Origin: an uncultured Collinsella sp.
GTDB lineage: Bacteria > Actinomycetota > Coriobacteriia > Coriobacteriales > Coriobacteriaceae
Direction: 5' to 3'
Length of the DNA: 6,513 bases
NCBI GenBank assembly: GCA_902496375.1
Contig: CABVAS010000090.1
Span: 1-6,513, forward strand
A program made the position numbers and the translations under genes. Positions within the stretch are counted from its first letter, which is position 1, and the number at the start of each line of letters is the position of its first letter. The notes under the pieces were generated by a model that saw nothing but the letters and a program-made list of their open reading frames with translations, ran no database searches and was not told the DNA's origin. Positions 1 through 5,534 of this stretch are shown in pieces.

Positions 1-85
1 CCGATCTATAGATTGCCACATGGTCCGGCGGGGCGCCCTTTTACCTATATATGGCCGGGACACACAGCCCAAGGCTCGCAAGCTC

Positions 86-442
86 TTATTCGGCCGCTTC
101 GCGCAGGGCCGACATCGTTGCCGCATATTGCTGCTGCAGCGCATGCATTCCCTCGCGAGCGCCGTCAACGGTATCGGCGCCGCGCAGCGCCTCGGTCACC
201 ACGACCGCCGGCTCATACAGGTTATCGAATCCCAGGTTCTGACTCACGCCCTTGAGCGTGTGCGCCGCCATAAACGCACCTTCGGCGTCTCCCGCCGCCA
301 TGGCGGCCTCCAGCTTGTCCATGCTCTCGTCATCCAAAAACTTGAGGGCAAAGCGGCTAAGCATTTCCTCGCCCATCAGCCGAGCGCACGCGTCATCATA
401 ATTGGCGCCAATCTTCTCATACGCCTCACGCATGGAAATCAT
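86..442 (-). CDS. Stand-alone histidine phosphotransfer (Hpt) domain protein
   Basis: The 118-residue protein is a single Hpt domain, a four-helix carrier that passes phosphate between receiver domains or from a kinase to a receiver. The signature A-H-T-L-K-G lies at residues 60-65, so His61 is the likely phosphorylated residue, followed by the usual S-x-x-L-G (67-71). There is no kinase, receiver, signal peptide or membrane segment, so it should be a soluble cytoplasmic shuttle. The first ATG (442) is chosen because an AGGAG stands 9 nt upstream; the next ATG (433) would be 18 nt away. The gene begins 23 nt after the stop of the receiver/HD-GYP gene and is surely cotranscribed with it, which makes that receiver its probable partner. 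The partner assignment is inference; the domain call is firm. Confidence 0.9.
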   Translation of the reverse strand: MISMREAYEKIGANYDDACARLMGEEMLSRFALKFLDDESMDKLEAAMAAGDAEGAFMAAHTLKGVSQNLGFDNLYEPAVVVTEALRGADTVDGAREGMHALQQQYAATMSALREAAE

Positions 443-450
443 GGATTAAA

Positions 451-457
451 ACTCCTT
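451..457 (-). promoter_or_regulatory. Ribosome binding site of the Hpt gene
   Basis: On the minus strand the sequence AAGGAGT lies in the 23-nt gap between the two operon genes, with the AGGAG core 9 nt before the ATG at 442. It decides the start in favour of the first of two nearby in-frame ATGs, and shows that Hpt is translated independently rather than by tight coupling. Confidence 0.7.
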
Positions 458-465
458 TGGTCAAA

Positions 466-2346
466 CTAAATCGTGGGAAACGCGACGACATCGGCGGGGC
501 GTGCCAACGTCTCGGCAATACGGTCTTGCACCTCGAGCAGGCAGTCGAGCAACAGCGGGTTAAAGGTGCCGCACTTACCGTCCAGGATCATCTGGATCGC
601 CTCCTTGTGCGGGATAGCGTCCTTGTACACGCGCACGCTCGTCAGCGCATCGTACACGTCGGCCACCGAGACCACCTGCGCGGCAATGGGAATCTCGTTG
701 CCTTTAAGGCCATCGGGATAACCCCTGCCGTCCCAGCGCTCGTGATGCCAACGCGCAATCTGGTACACATATTCCATAAGCGCATTGCCGACGTGATGGC
801 GGCCCAGCTCAAGCAACATGTCGGCGCCCATCGTGGTATGCGTCTTCATAATCTCGAACTCCTCGGGCGTAAGGCGCCCGGGTTTGTTGAGAATCGCATC
901 GTCAATCGACATCTTGCCGATATCGTGCAGCGCCGAAGCCAGGGCAATCGTAGAGCGTTCCTCATTGTCGAGGGAGATGGTGTCGCTACGCTGGACCAGA
1001 CAGCCAAGCAGCAGCTCGGTCAGCTTCTCGATGTTCGTAACGTGTCTGCCGCTCTCGCCGTTGCGAAGCTCCATGACGCCGGCCATGATGTCGATGAGCA
1101 TGCGACTGTTCTTGACGCGCTCGTTGTACTGCTGGGACAGCAGGCTCGTCAGGCGGCGCTGTTTGGCGTACAGACGGATAGTGTTGCTTACACGACGGCG
1201 CACGACACGGGCGTCAAACGGGCGGCTGATATAGTCCGAGGCGCCCAGCTCGTATGCACGCAGAACCACATCGTCGGATTCTTCGCTCGAAATCATGATG
1301 ACAGGCAGATCGTCAACAACCGATCGGCGCGACAGATCGGCCAGCACCTCAAAGCCGCTCACGCCCGGCATGACAATATCCAGCAGCACGAGCGACAGCT
1401 CATCGCCATAGCGGTCGACCATGTCGAGCGCCGTATGACCGTTGGCGGCCTCGAGGATGCAATACTCGTCCTTGAGCATCTCGTTGAGAATGGCTCGGTT
1501 CATCTCGGAGTCATCGACAATAAGCACCAAAGGCTTGTCGCTTTGGAAGGCTTCGATGGAATCGGCATCGGTCACGACCGTACCGGCTTTTGCCTTAGCG
1601 CGGCTCAATAACTGGACAGCGCGGCCAACGCCCTCATCGACCGTCTCGCCATGAATACGAACGCCACCAACACATGCCGTCAGGCTCACGTACTCATGGC
1701 CCGGAACAATCGTGGCATGAACGGCATCGGACACCTGATGCAGGCGACGGGTGAAGTCATCGGAAGGAATATTGGGCATGACGACCACAAACTTGTCGCA
1801 GCCATAGCGTACGAGCTCATCAGTCGAACGAATTCCGCTGCGTATGGCTGTCGCCACAGCACCGAGCGCAAGGTCGCCGGCATGACGGCCACACGTATCG
1901 TTGAAGACCTTAAAATCATCAAGGTCGATCACCGCCACGCCAGCCTTCATGCGAGCGCTACGGAGCTTTTCTTCGTAATATCGGCGATTGCGCACGCTCG
2001 TCAGCACATCGGTGTAGACAAGGTCCTCTTCTGCAGCCTCTTGTTCATCGATCGGACGCACCATCAGCAAGACGCGAGGCTCGCCCTCGACCTTTAGAGG
2101 GCGTAGGCGAGCGCGGTACTCAACACCATCGTTGAGCAGTTGCTCCGACACCTCATCGGAGTCTGCCAAAGCCTCAAGACTCGACTGACGCAGACAAGGG
2201 CAGCGATCGCCGGCGAGCAGGCAGTTAGGCTCGCTCTTAATCTGATCGGCCGACAGCAAACGTACCACGGGGTAGGTCTTCGCGACGCGGGCGACCTCAG
2301 CGGCAGCCTCCTCGTCGGTTAGATTGACCTCGTGATTATTGAGCAT
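466..2346 (-). CDS. PAS-like / degenerate GGDEF / receiver / HD-GYP cyclic-di-GMP signalling protein
   Basis: This 626-residue soluble protein combines four parts. Residues 1-105 look like a diverged PAS-type sensor with Cys42, Cys49 and Cys51. Residues 110-260 are a GGDEF domain whose active-site motif reads G-C-D-K-F (182-186) instead of GGDEF, while the c-di-GMP inhibitory-site motif R-S-T-D (173-176) stands at the normal five-residue distance, so it probably binds but does not make c-di-GMP. Residues 272-390 are a receiver with acidic pair Asp278/Asp279, phospho-acceptor Asp323, and Arg375 where Lys is usual. Residues 408-615 are HD-GYP, with His435, His474-Asp475, His503, His534-His535, the G-Y-P triplet at 542-544 and Asp563 all present, so phosphodiesterase activity toward c-di-GMP is expected. 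AAAGG sits 7 nt before the ATG. It leads an operon with Hpt. The domain order, with the receiver in the middle, is unusual. Confidence 0.92.
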   Translation of the reverse strand: MLNNHEVNLTDEEAAAEVARVAKTYPVVRLLSADQIKSEPNCLLAGDRCPCLRQSSLEALADSDEVSEQLLNDGVEYRARLRPLKVEGEPRVLLMVRPIDEQEAAEEDLVYTDVLTSVRNRRYYEEKLRSARMKAGVAVIDLDDFKVFNDTCGRHAGDLALGAVATAIRSGIRSTDELVRYGCDKFVVVMPNIPSDDFTRRLHQVSDAVHATIVPGHEYVSLTACVGGVRIHGETVDEGVGRAVQLLSRAKAKAGTVVTDADSIEAFQSDKPLVLIVDDSEMNRAILNEMLKDEYCILEAANGHTALDMVDRYGDELSLVLLDIVMPGVSGFEVLADLSRRSVVDDLPVIMISSEESDDVVLRAYELGASDYISRPFDARVVRRRVSNTIRLYAKQRRLTSLLSQQYNERVKNSRMLIDIMAGVMELRNGESGRHVTNIEKLTELLLGCLVQRSDTISLDNEERSTIALASALHDIGKMSIDDAILNKPGRLTPEEFEIMKTHTTMGADMLLELGRHHVGNALMEYVYQIARWHHERWDGRGYPDGLKGNEIPIAAQVVSVADVYDALTSVRVYKDAIPHKEAIQMILDGKCGTFNPLLLDCLLEVQDRIAETLARPADVVAFPTI

Positions 2347-2370
2347 ATGGGGCCCTTTCGATAGTTTCGC

Positions 2371-2399
2371 ATGGTAGCGGTGGGTTCCAAATGTTACAA
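2371..2399 (-). promoter_or_regulatory. Candidate promoter of the HD-GYP/Hpt operon
   Basis: On the minus strand TTGTAA (2394-2399) and TACCAT (2371-2376) are separated by exactly 17 nt. Each matches four of six positions of the housekeeping sigma consensus. Transcription would start near 2364, giving a leader of about 18 nt with the ribosome site in it. The match is modest, and read-through from the hydrolase gene is an alternative because no terminator is visible between them. Confidence 0.35.
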
Positions 2400-2412
2400 G
2401 GTTAACACCTTG
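2397..2412. promoter_or_regulatory. Perfect 6-bp dyad overlapping the -35, possible operator
   Basis: CAAGGT (2397-2402) and ACCTTG (2407-2412) form a perfect inverted repeat around a 4-nt centre, with a GTTAAC hexamer inside. It overlaps the candidate -35 of the HD-GYP operon, where a dimeric regulator would block or assist polymerase. The dyad is short, so chance is possible. Confidence 0.3.
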
Positions 2413-2557
2413 CCGATGCAGGTAAGCACGTGAATGCTGTTACATTTTTATGAGTTGGCAGACGGCGCGATTGAAGCCGCAGACGTGAGGTCTTGAGCAC
2501 ATTTGTTGACACGGCCGAAACGTTTGCGAGTGAAGGCTGTTTTGTTTTTTGCAGCTG

Positions 2558-3355
2558 TTAGAGCCCCAGGATGCCACGGACAGTCTGGGCAGCCGCTGTC
2601 GGGCGATCGCGCAGGCCGTTGTGCGCGCCGGGAACCATTACGAGTGGACAGCCCAAAAGCTCAGCCGCCATCCTCGTGCCCGCCTCGCGAGGTGTACCGA
2701 CCGAAAGCTCGCCCAAAAACACAGCCGACACCGCCTTTGATTCTCGGGCGCGCTCCCAGTCGGGAGCATATGTCATATTTGTTCCGTATTCATTGGCCAT
2801 AAAGCAACGACCATTGCGCAGGGCATGCTTGGCTTCCGCTTCGGTCGTCCCAGGAGCCTCGGGGTCCAAGTCGCCGAGAGCTCCCAAGAAAAGCCGAAGC
2901 GCCCTTGAAACCTTTCCAGCCGCAATCATATCGAGCAAAATCGGAGCCGCGCCCATGCCGACGCCTTCGGCCGACACAGCCGGCTCATGCAGAATCGCAC
3001 GGGCGACGAGATGGGGTTCGATGCGAAGAAGCTCCAGCGCCACCAACGTACCGGCGCTGTGCGCAAGCACATTTGTCGGAGCGCCAACGTGTTCGATCAC
3101 GGCCTGCAGGTCGGCGGCCTGAGCGGCAAGATCATAGCTGCCGTCTGCCGCTTCGCTGCTGCCGCCACAGCCGCGGCGGTCGTAGGCAATTACGCGGTAG
3201 TTGTGACTGAGCTCACATGCAATGCCGTCGAAAAATGTGCCGTCGACACAAGCGCCGTGCACGCACACCAAGGCAGGAGTATCAGGCGACACATCCGGGC
3301 CGGCATATTCGCGACAGGCAATCGTGGTGCCCGCATTCTCGACCGTAAAATCCAT
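2558..3355 (-). CDS. Alpha/beta hydrolase fold protein
   Basis: The 265-residue protein has the standard alpha/beta hydrolase layout. The oxyanion-side H-G pair is at 33-34 after a hydrophobic strand. Y-D-R-R-G-C-G-G-S-S at 58-67 is the typical loop after the third strand. The nucleophile elbow is A-H-S-A-G at 98-102, making Ser100 the nucleophile; the first Gly of the usual G-x-S-x-G is Ala, a common variant. His245 in P-G-A-H-N-G is the probable catalytic base. Glu216 (G-E-L-S) is a reasonable guess for the acid. No signal peptide is present, so it acts in the cytoplasm. The substrate cannot be read from sequence; esterase, lactonase and similar small-molecule hydrolases all fit. An in-frame TGA lies five codons upstream of the ATG, which fixes the start at or after 3355. 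The ribosome site is weak (GGGGG). It is divergent from the radical SAM gene. Confidence 0.85.
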   Translation of the reverse strand: MDFTVENAGTTIACREYAGPDVSPDTPALVCVHGACVDGTFFDGIACELSHNYRVIAYDRRGCGGSSEAADGSYDLAAQAADLQAVIEHVGAPTNVLAHSAGTLVALELLRIEPHLVARAILHEPAVSAEGVGMGAAPILLDMIAAGKVSRALRLFLGALGDLDPEAPGTTEAEAKHALRNGRCFMANEYGTNMTYAPDWERARESKAVSAVFLGELSVGTPREAGTRMAAELLGCPLVMVPGAHNGLRDRPTAAAQTVRGILGL

Positions 3356-3430
3356 GTTGTGCCCCCATCATCAACGCCCATCCAGTTGCGCGTCAGTACG
3401 GCTGGATAGACCCGCATTTCTTTACGCCTT

Positions 3431-3444
3431 GTTAACAGATTAAC
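3431..3444. repeat. Short GTTAA/TTAAC dyad in the divergent spacer
   Basis: GTTAA (3431-3435) and TTAAC (3440-3444) form a 5-bp inverted repeat around a CAGA centre. It lies 76 nt upstream of the hydrolase start, in the spacer of about 225 nt shared with the divergent radical SAM gene, so an operator role is possible. No convincing minus-strand promoter could be placed beside it. Confidence 0.25.
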
Positions 3445-3507
3445 TTTACCCGACCCGAGGCTTTTCATGACACGGCATAATGAGCGACGTGAAAAAACGA
3501 AACTTGT

Positions 3508-3532
3508 AAAGCAAGAGCCTACACCTTGCTTT
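3508..3532. promoter_or_regulatory. Perfect 8-bp dyad upstream of the radical SAM promoter, possible operator
   Basis: AAAGCAAG (3508-3515) and CTTGCTTT (3525-3532) form a perfect inverted repeat around a 9-nt centre; the half-sites are 17 bp apart centre to centre. The right arm ends 11 nt before the extended -10 at 3542-3549, so the dyad covers the -35 region. That placement suits a dimeric repressor or activator of the radical SAM gene. An RNA hairpin role is less likely, because the inferred transcript starts downstream of it. Confidence 0.4.
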
Positions 3533-3541
3533 GGAGCCGAT

Positions 3542-3549
3542 GCTATGCT
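3542..3549 (+). promoter_or_regulatory. Extended -10 promoter of the radical SAM gene
   Basis: TGC directly followed by TATGCT (3544-3549) gives an extended -10 element. No good -35 is seen 16-18 nt upstream, which extended -10 promoters tolerate. Transcription would start near 3556, leaving a leader of about 25 nt that holds the ribosome site. Confidence 0.45.
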
Positions 3550-3565
3550 TAGGCACAATTGTCTT

Positions 3566-3571
3566 GAGGAG
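3566..3571 (+). promoter_or_regulatory. Ribosome binding site that decides the radical SAM start
   Basis: GAGGAG lies 9 nt before the ATG at 3581 and only 3 nt before the in-frame ATG at 3575. The spacing favours 3581. It also argues against the far upstream in-frame ATG at 3467, which has no ribosome site and lies before the inferred promoter. Confidence 0.6.
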
Positions 3572-3580
3572 CATATGCCT

Positions 3581-4357
3581 ATGTCTACGTTTTTGAATGC
3601 CAGCCCCATCTTTGGGCCCGTTCGCAGCCGTCGCCTTGGTCTCTCGCTCGGCGTCAACATGATGCCGGCCAGCGGCAAAATCTGCACGTTCGACTGCATT
3701 TACTGCGAAAACGGCCTCAACGCCGAGCGCCCCTGTCACGAGCCGTACAACACAGCTGCCGTGGTACTCGACGCGCTCGAGGCAAAGCTGCGCGAGATGG
3801 CAACCGAGGGCGAACTTCCCGATGTGATCACCTTCGCAGGCAACGGCGAGCCCACCGCCGCACCGGAGTTTCCGCAGGCCATCGCCGGCGCCGTCGCGCT
3901 GCGCAACGAGCTTGCCCCAAACTCCAAGATCGCCGTGCTCTCCAACGGCACGCGCGCCGACCGCCCCGAGGTGCACGACGCGCTCATGATGGTCGACGAC
4001 AACATTCTTAAGCTCGATACCGTCGACCCGGCGTTTATCCAACTGCTCGACCAGCCCGTTGGCCCCTACGACGTCGAGCACCAGATCGAGACGTTCGCAA
4101 GCTTTGACGGTCACGTTATTATCCAGACGATCTTTTTGACCGGCGAGTATCAAGGCAAGCTCATCGACAACATCGGCGAGGAGTACGTTGCCCCCTGGCT
4201 CGCGGCGCTCGAGCGCATTCGCCCACAAGAAGCGACCATCTACACGGTGGCGCGCGAGACACCGGTCGCCGGCCTTGCCAAAGCGGCGCCTGAGGTGCTC
4301 GACGCCATTGCCGCGCGCGTGCGCGCCATCGGCATTCCCTGCCAGGTGAGCTACTAG
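3581..4357 (+). CDS. Radical SAM protein, COG0731-like, substrate unknown
   Basis: The 258-residue protein has the radical SAM cluster motif C-x3-C-x2-C at Cys35, Cys39 and Cys42, which would hold a [4Fe-4S] cluster that cleaves S-adenosylmethionine to a 5'-deoxyadenosyl radical. G-N-G-E-P-T at 87-92 is the SAM-binding GGE-type motif, followed by V-L-S-N-G-T (119-124) and L-K-L-D (143-146), typical of the partial TIM barrel. The N-terminal stretch S-P-I-F-G-P-V-x-S-R-R-L-G (8-20) is a strong family signature that I recall from bacterial Fe-S oxidoreductases related to the wyosine synthase family; bacteria do not make wyosine, so that name should not be transferred. Only two other Cys occur (52 and 254), so a second cluster is unlikely. 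The start at 3581 rests on the ribosome site; 3575 is the alternative. The gene appears monocistronic, so the neighbours give no substrate clue. Confidence 0.88.
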   Translation: MSTFLNASPIFGPVRSRRLGLSLGVNMMPASGKICTFDCIYCENGLNAERPCHEPYNTAAVVLDALEAKLREMATEGELPDVITFAGNGEPTAAPEFPQAIAGAVALRNELAPNSKIAVLSNGTRADRPEVHDALMMVDDNILKLDTVDPAFIQLLDQPVGPYDVEHQIETFASFDGHVIIQTIFLTGEYQGKLIDNIGEEYVAPWLAALERIRPQEATIYTVARETPVAGLAKAAPEVLDAIAARVRAIGIPCQVSY

Positions 4358-4392
4358 CAAAACCACGCAGCAGCCAGTGTCCGCCATCCCGC

Positions 4393-4473
4393 TCCATCAG
4401 TTGCGGTGATATAGTTCCTATTTATGCTGTTAAACCGCTTAAATCGGAACTATATCACCGCAACTTTTATGGA
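4393..4473. repeat. 81-nt near-complete palindromic element (MITE-like or terminator-like)
   Basis: AGTTGCGGTGATATAGTTCC (4399-4418) is perfectly inverted at 4446-4465. The pairing continues inward after one mismatch (T4419/C4445) with ATTTA/TAAAT (4420-4424 and 4440-4444). It continues outward after a 1x3 internal loop with TCCAT/ATGGA (4393-4397 and 4469-4473). The result is 30 paired bases per side. The trinucleotide CGC directly abuts both ends (4390-4392 and 4474-4476), which may be a 3-bp target duplication or chance. The element begins 36 nt after the radical SAM stop and is followed by only a short T run (4465-4468), so it could terminate that gene, though a 20-bp perfect arm of mid GC is more than a terminator needs. 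Its right edge reaches the -35 zone of the aminopeptidase promoter. Confidence 0.8.
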
Positions 4474-4486
4474 CGCGTGGGTGGGC

Positions 4487-4492
4487 TATACT
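4487..4492 (+). promoter_or_regulatory. -10 element of the methionine aminopeptidase gene
   Basis: TATACT matches five of six consensus positions and lies 25 nt before the ATG. Transcription would start near 4499, giving a leader of about 19 nt that still holds the ribosome site AAAGGAAG (4504-4511). No good -35 is seen; the -35 position falls at the right edge of the palindromic element, so that element may affect this promoter. Confidence 0.45.
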
Positions 4493-4517
4493 AGCTGCGG
4501 ATGAAAGGAAGTTAGCC

Positions 4518-5405
4518 ATGTTTGACAACGGACCTGTGCCCGGCCGCAACGACGCTTGCTGGTGCGGCAGCGGCAAAAAATATAAGAAATGCCATAGCGC
4601 CTTTGATGAGCGCCTTGAACGCCTGTGGGAAGAGGGCTGGGAGGTTTTGCCCCGCACGCTCTACAAGACGCCCGCCGATATCGAGGGCATCAAGCGCTCG
4701 ACAGCCATCAACGTGGGCGTGCTCGATTATGTGGGCGAACACATCGCCGCGGGCATGACCACCAACCAGATCGACCAGATGATCTACGACTACACCGTCG
4801 AGCACGGCGGCACGCCGGCCGATCTTAACTACGAGGGCTATCCCAAGAGCGTGTGCACCTCGATCAACGACGTCGTCTGCCACGGTATCCCCTGCGATGC
4901 GGATGTGCTGCACGAGGGCGACATCATCAACGTGGACTGCTCTACGATCCTAGACGGTTACTTTAGTGATTCGAGCCGTATGTTCTGCATCGGCGAGGTC
5001 TCGGCCGAGCGCCAGCGCCTGGTCGACGTCACCCGCGCCAGCGTGGAGGCGGGTCTGGCGGCCGTCAAGCCATGGCTACCGCTGTCCGTGATGGCCGAGG
5101 CCGTGCAAAAGACGGTCGAGGACGCCGGCTTTAGCGTGGTGCGCGAGTACGGCGGACACGGCATCGGTAAGGAGTTCCACGAGGACCCGTTTGTCGGCTT
5201 TACCACCGAGGCGCCCGATGTGGACACCATCATGGCTCCGGGCATGGTCTTTACCATCGAGCCCATGGTCAACGCCGGAGCGCCCGACATCAAGATCAGC
5301 AAGGGCGACGGTTGGTGCGTGCGTACCAAGGACGGCAGCGATTCGGCCCAGTGCGAGGTACAACTCGTGGTGACCGAGGATGGCTACGAGCTGCTGAGCT
5401 GGTAG
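4518..5405 (+). CDS. map: Type I methionine aminopeptidase with N-terminal SEC-C zinc motif
   Basis: The enzyme removes the initiator methionine from new proteins in the cytoplasm. Residues 9-26 are a SEC-C motif (Cys14, Cys16, Cys25, His26) that binds zinc and is known from long bacterial forms of this enzyme, where it is thought to help ribosome association. The pita-bread catalytic domain fills residues 50-295. All metal ligands are visible by comparison with the E. coli enzyme: Asp140 and Asp151 (11 apart, as Asp97 and Asp108), His214 in G-G-H-G-I-G, Glu248 in F-T-I-E-P-M, and Glu280 in A-Q-C-E. The substrate-side His122 (C-H-G-I-P) and His221 (H-E-D-P) are also present. The 295-residue length suits catalytic core plus extension. 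AAAGGAAG precedes the ATG by 6 nt. The gene stands alone between its own promoter and a strong terminator. Many genomes carry a second map; whether this is the essential copy cannot be told here. Confidence 0.96.
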   Translation: MFDNGPVPGRNDACWCGSGKKYKKCHSAFDERLERLWEEGWEVLPRTLYKTPADIEGIKRSTAINVGVLDYVGEHIAAGMTTNQIDQMIYDYTVEHGGTPADLNYEGYPKSVCTSINDVVCHGIPCDADVLHEGDIINVDCSTILDGYFSDSSRMFCIGEVSAERQRLVDVTRASVEAGLAAVKPWLPLSVMAEAVQKTVEDAGFSVVREYGGHGIGKEFHEDPFVGFTTEAPDVDTIMAPGMVFTIEPMVNAGAPDIKISKGDGWCVRTKDGSDSAQCEVQLVVTEDGYELLSW

Positions 5406-5413
5406 CCGTGCGG

Positions 5414-5460
5414 ACGCCGGATGCTGACGGGCACGCCCGTCTTGCATCCGGCGTTTTATT
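5414..5460 (+). terminator. Strong nested-hairpin intrinsic terminator after the aminopeptidase gene
   Basis: ACGCCGGATGC (5414-5424) pairs perfectly with GCATCCGGCGT (5444-5454). Inside, GACGGGC (5426-5432) pairs with GCCCGTC (5435-5441) around a 2-nt tip, separated from the outer stem by a 1x2 internal loop. The stem runs into TTTTATTT. It starts 8 nt after the stop codon. This is a textbook rho-independent terminator with an unusually long 18-bp total stem. Confidence 0.92.
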
Positions 5461-5473
5461 TAAACGTTTCGCC

Positions 5474-5482
5474 TGATATAAC
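5474..5482 (+). promoter_or_regulatory. Extended -10 promoter of the hydroxyacid dehydrogenase gene
   Basis: TGA followed by TATAAC (5477-5482) forms an extended -10 with five of six core matches. The region 17 nt upstream is T-rich terminator tail with no clear -35. Transcription would start near 5489, inside the left arm of the 5481-5515 dyad. Confidence 0.45.
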
Positions 5483-5515
5483 CTGCCAAAATAAACCTGT
5501 CCCTTTTTGGCAGGT
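5481..5515. repeat. 11-bp perfect inverted repeat overlapping the dehydrogenase promoter
   Basis: ACCTGCCAAAA (5481-5491) is perfectly inverted at 5505-5515 around a 13-nt centre. It overlaps the last two bases of the -10 and ends 5 nt before the ribosome site. If the promoter is right, the transcript lacks most of the left arm, so an operator is likelier than an RNA hairpin. The central run AAAATAAACCTGTCCC resembles, from memory, palindromic intergenic repeats linked to REP-associated transposases; this was not checked. Confidence 0.6.
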
Positions 5516-5520
5516 CGAGC

Positions 5521-5528
5521 GGAGAGGA
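5521..5528 (+). promoter_or_regulatory. Ribosome binding site that decides the GTG start of the dehydrogenase
   Basis: GGAGAGGA lies 6 nt before the GTG at 5535. The only longer in-frame ATG (5421) falls inside the terminator hairpin of the previous gene and has no ribosome site, so GTG is preferred. Confidence 0.75.
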
Positions 5529-5534
5529 CTGCTT

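Noticed and set aside
1..85. A terminator for the HD-GYP/Hpt operon, and the palindromes ATCTATAGAT (4-13) and GGGCGCCC (31-38).
   Set aside because: The palindromes are too short to stand out and no minus-strand hairpin with a T run is seen. The neighbouring gene is outside the window, so this end cannot be judged.
457..1611. A 384-codon open frame on the plus strand, antisense to the HD-GYP gene.
   Set aside because: Its translation has no family motif and is His/Arg-rich in the way GC-rich antisense frames are, while the minus strand encodes four clear domains.
2347..2557. A c-di-GMP riboswitch in the leader of the HD-GYP operon.
   Set aside because: The minus strand has GCAAACG (2522-2528) but I could not find the rest of the conserved GEMM core or its two paired stems.
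2461..2557. A terminator for the hydrolase gene.
   Set aside because: No GC-rich hairpin followed by a T run on the minus strand; only A-rich sequence and weak pairings.
3467..3580. An upstream ATG that would lengthen the radical SAM protein by 38 residues.
   Set aside because: The added residues look non-protein-like, there is no ribosome site, and a good promoter and ribosome site lie inside the extension.
3446..4387. A 313-codon open frame on the minus strand, antisense to the radical SAM gene.
   Set aside because: No motif and no ribosome site; the plus strand carries intact radical SAM motifs over the same span.
5421..5534. An upstream ATG that would lengthen the dehydrogenase by 38 residues.
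   Set aside because: It starts inside the aminopeptidase terminator. The GTG at 5535 has a strong ribosome site and gives the standard family N-terminus.
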